Origin: Termitomyces sp. T153
Lineage: Eukaryota; Basidiomycota; Agaricomycetes; Agaricales; Lyophyllaceae
Length of the DNA stretch: 64,000 bases
Assembly (NCBI GenBank): GCA_018296165.2
Contig: JACKQL020000065.1
Span: 186,001 to 250,000, forward strand
Direction of reading: 5' to 3'
Below, in pieces: positions 34,668 to 46,196 of the stretch. The position numbers were made by a program, and so were the translations under genes. The notes beneath the pieces are model-generated. The model was not told where the DNA came from. It ran no database searches and worked only from the letters and a program-made list of their open reading frames with translations. The first letter of the stretch is position 1. Every line of letters begins with the position of its first letter.

Positions 34668-35035
34668 TGTCAGGGGACTTCCATTTCTAACCTCCGCAAC
34701 TTGTTCCAGCACCTCTGCAGCTTGTTTGACATCTCTGGGGCTCTTTCTAGAACTCTAGAGATCTCCAGAGGACTGCAGAGTTCTCTGTATTACTTCAGCA
34801 ATCATTGCCCTAGGGTTAGGAGTAGCTCTGGTCTTCTGTACAGTAGTTCCCATGCCTCCACCACCGCTGATGTGCCGCCCCAAGCAGTGGGGATCCTTAG
34901 ACTTCTTCTCTTTGAATTTCTCTTTGCTAGGTGATTAGTTATGAATTGTATTGTTGTCTACTCTGCTAATATACTTTGGATTCCCCTCTTCTAGCTGTGT
35001 GACTCTGATCTGTCACTCTGGAGGTTGCTCTTACA
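34668..35035 (+). repeat. B1 3' LTR
   Basis: Begins TGTCAGGGGACTTCC and ends GCTCTTACA. The start box here reads AGACTTCTTCT, one base off. Followed directly by the GGCAG duplication. Confidence 0.9.
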
Positions 35036-35040
35036 GGCAG

Positions 35041-38000
35041 GGGTCCTCTGGCAACTTGACCTTGTGCCAACATGGCTGGCAGAGGGGGCAGAGGTCCCTT
35101 TTGACAATAGTGGGAGTGGTGGAGTGAAGTCTGTCCTTGGGGGCGGGGCAGATCAGAGATGGGAGTTCTTGGCAGCATAGCAGTGGGGATCTGGGGTGGG
35201 GTTGCCATTGTAGTAGACTCGGCAGGAAACTGTTTTATGTGCCAGCTATGCTGTTGGTTGGGTTAGTGTAGGGGCAGAGGTACTTCCTTAAAGTTTGGAT
35301 TGTGATCTGTTAGTTGGTGGTGTCTAGAGGTTTGCGGTTTGGTGGAGTCATGCATAGGTAGGGGTTTGTCAAACTTTGGAGTATTGTGTCCTATTAAAGA
35401 CATGCTGGGTTGGGGTTTTGTTGAACTTCAGAATTTTGTGTTTAGTCAAGGGTGTATGTGGTTGGGGCTTTCTGTGCTCCAGAGTGTTGGCAGGGGGTTG
35501 TGCTTGGTTGTGGGTTCTGGGCCAGCTACATGACATTCCTTCTTGTTCCTGGCCAAAGGTAAGTCCAGAGATAGGCAGGGGGTCTTACATGTTTCTGGTG
35601 TTCTGGGGCTTGGGGTGTTGCTGGAGTTTGTTGGACAAGTGTGTCCTGTGTCCAGGGCATGAGTTCATCCTTCTTGGAGTAGGGGTTGGTAGTCCAGAGA
35701 CAATGCAGAGGTGGGTTGGTGGGTGATTCTTCCTGGCAGAGTTGCTTTGAGGTGCGGAGTGATGGAGGGGTTTGGGTTGTTGTTCCATGAGTTGTTCTTC
35801 TTGGAGGTTGGGGCCAATGGTGCAGAGGTGGTGTAACAGGTGGGTTGCTTGTTGGCTCACTGGTAGAGTTGTGTCAAGGGTTGTATTGGAAGTCCAGCAT
35901 TGTATTCAAAGTCCAGCAGCAGTTTTTGTCCCTTCCCAGGGTGGAGCCAGCAAAATGGAGGCAGTGCAAAGGCAGGGTGTTGACTAGCTGGTGGAGCTCT
36001 CTTGGGTTTGGTGAAACAGGGCAGGGTTGGTTTGGAGGTGAGCTTGGTGCTTCACATCTTCATTTGGAGTAGGAACCAATAGTCTGGGGTTAGCATGGAG
36101 GTTGTTTGGTGGGTGGCTTGTTGATGGAGTTGACTTTGGAGGTGTGCAGAGCAGGGGAAGGGGTCCAGGGTGTGTCTTGTTGGTCCATTATTTCCAGCAC
36201 GCAAACCAGAGGTCCAGAATCAATGTGGGGGTTGGGTTGGCTTGTTGGCTTGTTGGCAGGTTGTGGCAGAGGTTGCACTGGGCAAGGAGGAGTTCCACAG
36301 TGGAGTTTTCCTCTTCATTCAAATCAGCATGACATGCAGACTTTTAACAGAAGTTACCACTGAGTGGCGTAGTTGTTGAATAGGTGGCAGCAGTCTCCAG
36401 AGTCATGCTTAGATGTGCTGGGTGGGTTCTAGCTGCTTTTCAAGGGTTTGGGTGGGCCAGACTGTTGTCCAGATATGCAAGGGCATTTGTTTTACATTGG
36501 GGAGTGGTCCTCTATGAGTGCTGGAAGGTGGCAGGGGAGTTGGTTGCACAAGGAGAGCACTTGGGACTCTAGGGGAGTCGTGGTGGGGGTGGGGGCAAAC
36601 TTCCATTCATGCTCCAGAGTGGTCCGGAGGTTATTTTGATGGAGCAGGGTAGGTCTAGGCACTGCAGGATAATCAACAGGGTTTCTGATTAGGGGAAAAG
36701 GGTACTGCTTCTTTTGGATGGCATTGTTGGTCCCTTGGTCATCAGGGCAGAGTCAGGGGAGCCATCTGTTTTACTTGGCACCTAGGTCAATCTCTGGTGG
36801 GTGTAGTTGAGCTGTGTAGTGCATTGCCAGTCTTGGGGAGAAACTACTGAGAGTGTTCCAGGTTTGTTCTTTTATTGAAAAATTGGTTTTGTTGGAGGGG
36901 TAGAGTAGGGCAATGGTGGGGCTGTGACTCCAGTGGCAGGGTTTGAGGCATGTGATGTTGTTGCTTGTGGTTGATCTCTGGCAGGTGTGGTTGGGTTGCA
37001 TGGTGCCTTGCCAAACTCAGAGGGAACTACCTTGAATGTCTGGAGTTTGTTCTATCTTAAATGTCTGGAGTTTGTTCTTCTGCTGGGTGATTGATGGTGA
37101 GGAGAATGGTGGCGGGGTTGCAACTCCCTGTGGCAGAGGTCAGGGGATGGGCTGTCCTTCCTTGTTGTTGGGTGGGGGTGGCATTTTCTTCAATGTTGGT
37201 TTTGCAGCAGATGGCAGTGGGGATATTACTTGTTTTTTGGTGAATACATCACTGAACTAATGACACTCCAAAGAGACTACTTCAGATGGGGTTTGTCCCT
37301 TGATGCTCCAGTGGTGTGGTTCTTGTTCATAGATGTCTTTTCTAGCAAGGTTGGAGTAGCTCAGAGTTGGTAGTCAAGGATATGACTGTGCAGGGTGGGT
37401 ACTATGGGGGCATTGTCAATAGGTTGGTGTCAGAGGTCCCCTAGGTGGATGTCAGAGTCAAAATGGGGGCTCCAGAGCTGTGTTACCAGGGTACAGAGCT
37501 GTGTGGAGGGGTCTGGGGTGGCCTGGAGTAGTGGGTCAAGACACCTTGGATCTTTATATTGATTCCTCAGGGTTCTTTGCTTCCTTCAGAGAACATGTCA
37601 GCAAGTTTGTGATACTCTGGGGGAACTACTTCATATAGAATTCTCTTTTTCCTATAGTTTGTTCTGGCAGGGTGACTTCTGTGCTGAGAAGTTCTTTTGC
37701 TAAAGGCAACATAGTCTGGTAGTTGAAGGCAGAGGTCCCATCTTGTGAAGTGTGTGTGGAGGGAGGCAGTGTCAAGCATTTTGATGTTGGGAGTTCCAGA
37801 TCGATTGGGAGGGGGTGTTGAAATAATGGTGGAGGAGCCCAGGGTTATCCAGCATTGTGAGTTGGGGTGCTATAGTTCTCCATGTTGACTTCAGGGGTTT
37901 GTTGGGGGTGCCTTTGGAGTGCACTTCAAGGTGAGGATGTTGGTTTGGGGTTTGATTCCAATGATGGTGGAACTTGCTTTGGAGGATTGATATTTTTGGA

Positions 38001-38672
38001 GTTGAGTGAGAGTGTGGTGTGGAAGGTGAAGCCATGGAGGTTCATTTCTTTAATGTGGGTGAAGGGGGTGCCATCAGAAAGTTGCTGGGTCAGATATTAG
38101 TGATGCACAGATTTTGACAGGACTGCAGGACAGGGCCAGTGGGTCTGGAGGTGGGGAATTAGGGGGTGTGTGGCTGGGGTTCTCATCTTCATTTATTGGT
38201 GGGGGTAGCAGCTTGTTCTTATGCAGTGAGGAATTGTCTCTGACAGGGGCTTGTATTATAGTTGGGGGGATGGTGTGAGTGAGGCACCAGAGGAGTTGTC
38301 AAGCAATAGACTGGTTTATTGCCAAGGTTGGTTAGGTAGTTGGTTGAAGGTGTCATGGTTGATCCTAGTAGGGGATGGAGCTGGCAGAGGAGGTGTGTGA
38401 AGTGTAGGAGGTGCAGGTGAGGGCATGATGTGATTGGGATTGAGCAGAGAGAGTGTCCATGGAGAGAGCTATTGTGTGGGGGTGTGACTGGAGCAGAGGG
38501 AACATTTGGCATGTGTCCACAATTCAATGTGCCTTGGCAAATTGGGCAAGGCCAAACAAATTGCAGTGGGTCTCAGGCATGGGCCAACCATAGACATCAA
38601 GAGTTCCAACAGAAGTGTGTGCGGAGTTATTTGCAGACATCATAAATGGGATAAGAGAGAGTCTTGATATTA
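35041..38672 (-). mobile_element. C1 internal region: gag-like part and degenerate pol-segment repeats
   Basis: Minus-strand reading: a gag-like start at 38660-38219 (ANNSAHTSVGTLDVYGWPMP, then LCSIPITSCPHLHLLHFTHL), a second stretch 38035-37772, then 37779-37567, ending VVPPEYHKLADMFSEGSKEP. That last segment is the usual stretch just before RT in Tf1-type pol, but RT does not follow. Instead, weaker copies of the same segment recur near 37215-37375, 36990-37090 and 36790-36880. From 36330 to 35560 a second repeat family (GCTTGTTGGCTTGTTGGCAG type, coding MSQQ-TH-LLHHL on the minus strand) recurs. The whole block is matched in inverse by C2. Confidence 0.65.
38660..38671 (-). other. C1 self-primer binding site
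   Basis: On the minus strand AATATCAAGACT starts one base inside the 5' LTR end and is the exact reverse complement of AGTCTTGATATT in the same LTR (39342-39331). The match is 12 of 12. Confidence 0.75.
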
Positions 38673-39828
38673 TGTCAGGTTCCACTGAACATGGGAGCTC
38701 AGCTACCCTGGGCAAATCCTTACTAGGCAGATGTGATTTCCTGCACTGATAACTGGGCACTTGGAGGGGGTCTAAGCATGGGGGACTTGTGAGGATAAGT
38801 GATGGGGAGTGGTTCAAACAAGTCCAGGGTGGTCTGGAGGAGTCTAGAACAAGTTGCAGGGAAAGGGCTGGGCTTGGCAGGGTGTCAGGTACAAGTCCAG
38901 AAGCGAGTGTTACAGCTGCAGAGTAAGCAGAGGGTATGCGAGTGATGGGAGCAGAGCCGGAGCTTGATGAGGGATCAACAGAAGTTGATGGGTTTTGGGA
39001 CCGAGCAATTAGCAAGGTCCAGAGTTGGTTTAAAGAATGTTTGAAGTTTGTAATTGCATTAAGGTTGAAAGGACTTGAACACAATAATTGGAACAGAGTT
39101 GGACAAGACAAGATGGAGTTGAATGGGGCAAGATGGAGTCAAAACAAGATTGAGATGAAAACAAAAATAGATTCAGGCAGAGATACAAAATGATGACAAG
39201 AACAATAGTGGAAATAGAGACAAGCAAGATGGGAGACTGAGATAAGACTAGGAGACTGAGAGTAAGGGAAAATGTAACACAGAATGCAAAACACAAGATG
39301 GAGACAATCAAACCATAGGTAACTTTATGCAATATCAAGACTAGAGTACAAGGAGCTACTCTACAACTTATATATTGACTACTGGAGAGCTCTGGAGGAC
39401 AGCAGGTGTGGCAGCAGGGTTTGGCAGAGCTGCATGGGGTTGATGGGTGTCAGTTGTGATTAGTAGGCAGGCTGCAGTGATATTCTGATGGGATCAGCTG
39501 AGAATGCAGCTTGTCCTGAGGTTGTTGTAGTACTCCAGAGTAGGTTGGGTGAATTAGGGTGATGAGCTGGTGATGTACAACAGAGTTAGGAACAGTGGAG
39601 GAGGGTTCTAGGGGCTCAAGAGAGTCAGGGGAAGTGTCTATGGCTGTGGAGAAGGCATTGGAGTTAGCCAGGGGGCTGTCAGGATTTGCCAGAGAAGCGT
39701 CGGAGTTACCCAGAGTGGGCACAGAGGGTGTACAAAGGTTGGAGGAGTTTGACAGAGCGTTGGGGGGAACTCCAGGAAAGCAGGCAGGTTGGGAGCAATG
39801 TTTGGGGTCCAGGGAGTGGGTTGTGACA
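38673..39828 (-). repeat. C1 5' LTR (family A, 1156 bp)
   Basis: Read on the minus strand: TGTCACAACCC at 39828 to CCTGACA at 38673. TATATAAG begins 32 bases before AGTCTTGATATT (39342-39331), the normal TATA-to-start distance. Nearly CpG-free. At its outer end it abuts family B integrase sequence (39829). Confidence 0.88.
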
Positions 39829-40410
39829 ACCGCCTACCACCCACAGTCCAATGGCCAGACTGAATACATAAATCAGGAGTTGAAGCAGTACCTCCACCTC
39901 TTCTGCAACAAGCACTAGGATGACTGGGATGGACTCCTCCCCAATGCTGAGTTCCAGTACTGTCCACCCAGTTCTCCCCATTTTTCCTCAACACCAGACA
40001 GCATCTGCGCATGGGTTTTGAATCCCAGGCCCAACCCTCAGAGAATGAGGCAGTAAACAAATTTGTGGACTGGATGAAGAGGTTACAGGAGGAGGCCTAA
40101 GCAGTGCTAGCAAAGGCAAAGGATGACATGGTGCAATACTACAATTGTGAGAGGACCCCAGAGCACAAATATCAGCCCAGAGATCGAGTCTACCTGGATG
40201 CCTCCAACATTATGACTACTCTCAAAAAGCTGTCACACCACCAGTTGGGATCCTTTGCAGTAGAACAACAAGCAAGGCCTCTAGCCTATTGACTCTGGCT
40301 CCCTGCAGGCATGTGCCAGCTTCATCTGTGTTCAATGTGGTCAAACTAATTCCAGCCCCCAAGGATCTTATTCTGAAGCAACGTCTGCCATCCCTGCCAC
40401 TCCTGGTTCC
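39829..40410 (+). pseudogene. Family B integrase C-terminal fragment
   Basis: Open stretches read TAYHPQSNGQTEYINQELKQ (the E of DDE lies in GQTE), then FVDWMKRLQEEA and AKDDMVQYYN, and the pre-chromodomain segment. It begins flush with the C1 LTR end. It is probably the right half of an element into which C1 inserted, with Ba (to 25610) as a possible left half. Confidence 0.7.
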
Positions 40411-40526
40411 TATGACCTCTTTATCCAGTCCACAAATTTGTTTACTGCCTCATTTTCTGAGGGTTGGGCCCAGGATTCAAAACACATGTGCAGATTGCTG
40501 TCTGATCATATCCTGCCTCCCCAACA
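40411..40526 (-). repeat. Inverted piece of the same integrase region
   Basis: The reverse complement of about 40414-40500 matches 40005-40085 (CCCAACCCTCAGAGAATGAG and FVDWMK codons). Together they make an inverted pair with about 330 bp between. C2 homology starts near 40527. Confidence 0.65.
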
Positions 40527-43500
40527 ATAATGCAACCCTGCCAGAGACAATCACTTGCTGCATAAGAACAAGTCACTACCCCTGCTGACAAACAACAACA
40601 AGACCTCTGACCACACACCCTCTAATCCCCCTCCACTGGCCCTACTCTGCAGCTCTGTCAAAAATCTGTGAGTCACTAATATCTGATCCAACAACTCTCT
40701 GACAGTGCCCCCTCTGCCCACATCAAAGGAGCAAACCTCTGCTGCTTTGCCAGTCAACTGTCCAACTTCCACACCACACCCCCAACCAACTCCAAGGATG
40801 TCGACCCTCCAAAGGAAGCTCCGCTGTCATTGGAATCAAACCCTAACTCAGCAACCCCTCCCCCTCCAAAAATAAATCAAGATTTAAAGACCAGTGCTCT
40901 GCCTCTCCCTTAAACCAAGAACCAACCTCTGGAATCAGCTAGGACCTCTTGATTAACTGGCTGTCAACCCTGCCCAACATTTGACTGGACAAACTCTGCA
41001 ACAAAGTCTCCAAAGCATGGATACAGCCCCCCTACCCCTCTCTCCAGTTTCCCTAGGGCCCCAATGCCTCTGACCCAGCTCCAGCAACTCTGGAGCAAGA
41101 CCAAAGAACTCCTAAGCCTCAAGGTGGTCAAGAAAGGAAGGAAGATAAACCTTGGCTCCAACCTCCTTGAAATGCACTCCAAAGGCACCCCCAACAAATT
41201 CAGAAGTCAATGCAAGAACCACAGCACCCAAATGCACAATGCTGGACAACTCTGGACCCCTCTGCCATTACTTTGACACCCCCTCTCAATTGATCTGGAG
41301 CCCCTGGCATCAAAATGCTTAATGCTGCCTCCCTCCACACACACTTCACAAGATGGGACCTCCATCCTTCAACTACCAGACTATGCCACCTCTAGCCAAA
41401 AGAACACCTCAGCACAGAAGTCACCCTGCCAGAACAAACTATAAGAAAAAGAGGATTTTATATGAAGTAGTTCCCAGAGTATCACAAACTTGCTGACATG
41501 TTCTCTGAAGGAAGCAAAGAACCCCACTGTCACTCTTGGGACCATGCTACAAACCCCACACCCAACCATCTCAAATTCCAAAGCCTCAACAACAAAGAAT
41601 ACACTCCCAAGTGCCCCTTGGAGGTTTCCCCTTTGCCAAGCAATTTGAAAACCTTTAAAAACCACTGACAACTCTGAAAACCCCACACAAAGATCCAAAG
41701 CACCTTGACCCACCACTCCAGGTCACCCGTCCACACAACTCCAGACCCTGGCAACACAGCCCTGGAGCCCCCATCTTGACTCTCAAATCTGTCTAGGGAA
41801 CCTCCAACACTAACCTATCAATGATGTCCCCATAGCATGCACTCTGCAAGCTCAAATCCTTGACTACCAGCCTCAAACCCCCCTTTCTTGCTGGAAAAGA
41901 CATCCACAAATAGGAACCACACTGCCAGCGCAACAGAAAGACAAATCCTATTTAAAGTAGTTTCTCTGGAGTGTTATAAGTTTGCTGATGTATTCTCCAA
42001 GGAACAAGTAATATTCACCACCACCACCCACCTCTGAATCAACATTGAAAAAATGCCACTGCCATTTCCACCCGCTAACAAGTAAGGACATCATGTGCCC
42101 AACCTCCACTACTGGAGTCACAACTACCACCATCATCCTCCCGCACCTCTCAAATAAAATTGATTATCCAGTGAAAGAACAAACTCCGGACACTCAAAGT
42201 AGTTTCCTCCAAGACCAGCAATGCGCCATGTAACCCAACCACATCTGCTGGAGACCAATCCAGGCACCAAGAAAAATGAATGGCTCCTCCAACTCTGCCC
42301 AATAATCAAGGGATCAATGATGCCCTCCAAAAGAAGCAGTACCCCTTTCTCCTAATCAGGAATCTTGTTGATTGCCCTGCAGTGCCAAGACCCACCTCCA
42401 CTCTATCTATAGTGACCTCTGGACTACTCTGGAGCATGAATGGAAGGTTGCTCCCACCCTGCCATGACCCTCTTAGAGTCTCAAGTGATGTCCTCACACA
42501 ACCAACTCCCCCACCACTCTCCAGCATCTGTGAACAACCACCCCCAACACAAACAATGTTTCCATATGTCTGGGCAATGGTCTGATCCACCCAAGCTCTT
42601 GAAGAGCAACTAGAGCGCACCCACCACATCCAAGCACAACTCCAGGGGCCACTGCTATTTATCCAACAACTCTGCCACTCAGTGGTAACTTCCATTAAAC
42701 ATTTGCATGTTGTGCTGATCTGAATAAGGAGGCAAACCCTACTCCAGACTCCCCCCTTGTCCAGCATGACCTCTGCTGCAACCCTGCCAATGAGCCAACC
42801 CCCCAAACCACCATTTGCACTGCCTCCAGAGCTTTGGTTCTTGAACTGGAAAGAATGGGACTGACAAAACACACCCCAGGACACTTTCCCCCATCCAATA
42901 CCACCTCCAAAGTAAACTCCATCAATGAGCCATCTACCAACCAGCCCCCACACCAACTCCAGACCATTGGCTCTTACTCTGGAAGAAGATATAACCCCCT
43001 GAGCTCACCCCCAGACCAACCCCACTCATGCTCCACAAAACCCAGAAGAGCTCTGCCAACAAGCCAGCACCCCAGCAACCCTTGCACCACCTCCAGTCTG
43101 CTAGCTCCACCCTGGGAAGGGACAGAACTGCTGCTGGACCTCCAATACAATACTGGACCTCTAATACAACCCTCAACACAACTCCCCCAATGAGCCAGCA
43201 GCCAACCCACCCCTTGCACCACCTCCAGACCACCTGCCCCTACCTCCAGGAAGAACAACCCATGGAACAACAACCCTGAACTCCTCCCTTGCTCTGCACC
43301 TCACTCAAATACAGCTCTGCCAGAAAGAATCATCCACCAACCAACCTCTGCGCTGTCTCTGGACTACCAACCCCTACTCTGAGAAGGATGAACTCATGCC
43401 CCAGACTCAGAACACACTTGTCCTGACAAACTCTGGCAGCACCCCAAGCTCTAAGGACACCAGGAACACATAAGACTCCCCTACCCATCTCTGGACTTAC

Positions 43501-44699
43501 ATTTGGCCAGGAACAAGAAGGAATGTCATGTAGTTGGTCTAGAAGCCTGCAAACCCCAACCCCAGACCAAAGAAGTTCATTGAGACTGGTCACCTCAAAT
43601 CCCACTGCCTCATCAGCAATACTCTGGAGCACAGAAAGCCCCAACCAAGCACACCTCACCATCAACACTCCAGAGTGCAGCAAAACCCAAACCCAAGCAT
43701 TCCTCTGCCCAAGCAAAAACCTCTGAACACCCTCCACCCTTGAAATCATCCACCAACCCCCCACATTCAGAGGTTGATGAATCACAAGAATAAGCAAACC
43801 AAACTTCTAGGAAGTATCTCTGCCCCTATGCTAACCCAACCAACAGCATAGCTGGCATGTAAAACAGTCCCCTGCCAAAGTCTACTACAACGGCAACCCC
43901 AACTCCAGAGCTCTGCTGCTATGCTGCCAAGGACTCCCACCTCTGGCCTAATCTGCCTCCAAAGACAAACTTTACTCCATCACCTCCACTGTTATCAAAA
44001 GGGACCTCTGCCCCTTCCACCAGCCACATAAGTACAAAATCAAAGTTGCTAGAAGACCTTGAACAAAAACCAAAGGCACTGCCAAGCATAGTTAAGGTCC
44101 AGAGATCCACTCTTAAGCCCAACCACCAATGCTTGACATGGCCCCAGACCTGAGAACAACCTTTCCACAAACTCAGCCCAACTCCTTGAGAAACATGCTC
44201 CAGGTCAACACCCCACCCATTGACACCCTCAAAACACATTGGAGCCCTGCAAAAACTCCCTAGCACCCCACCAAACTCTGGGGACCCCACCTGTGATGCC
44301 CTGCCAAGCCCTAGCAATCCTAGGACTAATCAACAACAGATAGCATCAGTGGGCTTAACTCCTGCCTCTGGATTTACTAGGGATTCAACTCCCACAAGTA
44401 ACCCCAGCATGTTTTCTACTCTTACTTTTCCTCACACTACCTAAGACTGAGTACTCTCCCCAGAACATCAAAAGTTTATATACAGATTGTGGATACAACA
44501 TGGTACAGCAACAAACAACTACAGACAAGAAAGGCTCAAGCCTTGGACTACTCCACTCCCTCCCCCTCTCCAGAGCTCCCCTTCCTCCTTACCCAATTCC
44601 CAAATCCACCTCCAGCTAAGCCCTCACCATAGCCAGAACCTCCATGAGCCCAGGTAGCTCCTCCCCCACATCTGCCACCACCTCCCACTATGACTCTAG
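40527..44699 (+). other. C2 internal region with tandem pol-segment remnants
   Basis: The stretch 41430-41520 encodes a decayed VVPPEYHKLADMFSEGSKE. A relative at 41945-42010 reads KVVSLECYKFADVFSKEQ, and weaker ones follow near 42120-42220. From 42540 to 43330 a second repeat recurs (PPMSQQPTHPLHHLQTT and related lines). No RT, RNase H or integrase motif was found in any frame. The layout is the same in C1, so the repeats predate the split of the two copies. Confidence 0.6.
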
Positions 44700-46062
44700 G
44701 GCCACTGCATTATGCCACCAATGCCCTGCCAACAACTGCCCCATCCTCACCACTCTAGTCTAACTCCAGCAGATGGTCCATGGACACCTGTGCCAACCTG
44801 TTCTGGATCAACACAAATGTAGTGGAGGCCCTGTTCAGGAGGACCCAGTAATGCCCTCACCATGGCCATTTGCACTGCCATGTTGTAGTCCTGCTGCAGT
44901 ACATCCCTCTCCCTCTGCACCATGTCATAGTTCTCCCCCACCCTCTGGAGCTCTCCCTCCTATGCAGTCAATGCACTTGACAATGCCTCCACCTGTTACT
45001 GTTGATGGAGGAACATTTTGGTGATTAAGGGCACAGGCTTGGGAGAACTCAATGGATGTCTCAGAAGTGCATCCAAGCTAGAGGAGTAGATGTGAGGGCT
45101 GGGGGGACTAGCCATCAACTCCTGGCCCCACAGCCTCTTGCTGGGCCCTACCTCTAGCAGCAGGGAGGCCCTCCACTTCCCCTTGTCCAGTGACACTAGA
45201 GCCCTCTCCCTCCACTCACCCTGCAGGGGTCCCATCTTCTTCGCTGGCTGCTCCAAGCTCCCCTCTCTGTCCAAACCTGACTCCCACTCCAACGCCCTGG
45301 CCTTCAACACCTCACCCAGCTGCCCCCTCATCCAGCCCTCCTCCTACCCCTGCTCCACAGCAATGCAGGCTGCATGCCAGTCCAACAGAATTGAGCACTT
45401 TTCATGCCTCACACAGCATGGAATGCAGACTGAGATGTTGTGGCAGGATCCCACAGAAGGCTCATCAAACTCACATAACTCACCCTGCCAGATGCAGAGA
45501 GTGCACTGAAATAACTAGTTAGCAACACCACGAAATCAAGCTGGGAACTCACTGGAGCCTCATTCTGACACCACTCCAGGGTCAGAGGACCCTGTGCCCA
45601 CTCCAGCACCCTTGCAAATATTTCTGCCATCACCTGCACTTGCAGAATCCTCTGTGCCTGTGGAACAGCCTTGACATCCCCTGCCACCAGGCTTGGCCAA
45701 GAAGGACGGCTCAAAGCTGCACTGCCAGAGGCCCCTGACCTCTCCACACATGAAGAGCCCCTGGAGGACCCCACTACTGCCATGGACAACTCTATTGTAC
45801 TCAATTAGCCACCTTGAAGGAACAGGGTGATTTCACTCATGACTACGATACATTGTACTTATCCTTTGTTGTTGATTAAACTCCTCCTGTTGGCCATTGT
45901 TCTTTGCCCATATGTCCATGCAATCTTTGTCAGAGTGCAAGGGAGTAGGGAATGCTGATGATGATGATGATGAGGACATGATGGGAAATTTTCTAGAAAC
46001 TCTGGGGTATGTCTGACCCTTTTTAATGACTTGGGAAGAACTCCCTGACAAATGGTGGCCAT
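44700..46062 (-). pseudogene. C2 antisense gene: cysteine-cluster/coiled-coil protein
   Basis: Minus-strand reading, from about 46062 or 45990: a serine run coded by a GAT/ATC repeat (45956-45977), HSDKDCMDIW, LEWCQNEAPVSS (here LEWAQGPLTLEWCQNEAPVS), a cysteine array at about 45475-45393 ending C-x5-C-x2-C-x6-C (VC-IPCC-VRHEKC), a basic KGKWRASLLLEVGPSKRLWG region, and a heptad helix NYDMVQRERDVLQQDYNMAV near 44860-44940. The order matches the antisense gene of E1. It lies directly upstream of the 3' LTR, so a promoter in that LTR could drive it. Several stops make this copy non-functional; splice sites were not resolved. Confidence 0.6.
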
Positions 46063-46183
46063 GCTTTGACTTTGTTCCTCATGCTGCCACTGCTTGCTGC
46101 AGTTTGATCAATATTACTCAACTTCAATTCCCATGCCCCTGCTAATCCCCAATCTATGCCTTATATCTTGAGGGTCTCAACAC

Positions 46184-46196
46184 TGAAGAGGGGTGA
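46184..46196 (+). other. C2 polypurine tract
   Basis: TGAAGAGGGGTGA directly before the LTR start TGTCACGACTC. Confidence 0.7.

Larger units (their letters stand above)
28977..35035 (+). mobile_element. B1: complete family B chromodomain LTR retrotransposon (6059 bp)
   Basis: Flanked by LTRs of 368 bp (28977-29344 and 34668-35035) and by a perfect 5 bp target duplication GGCAG (28972-28976 and 35036-35040). Inside are a self-primer site, gag, pol and a chromodomain, then a polypurine tract. The integration broke into C1. In-frame stops are spread through gag and pol, so it is inactive. Confidence 0.93.
26761..39828 (-). mobile_element. C1: family C element, minus orientation, carrying nested B1
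   Basis: Read on the minus strand: 5' LTR 39828-38673, primer site, gag-like region, a short pol-like remnant, long degenerate repeats, then a gene on the opposite strand (26761-28560). B1 (28977-35035) sits inside it. The 3' LTR and about 190 bp before it are missing at the left. A second copy (C2) lies inverted at 40527-47336. I find no RT core, RNase H or integrase of its own, so it is probably non-autonomous. Confidence 0.7.
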
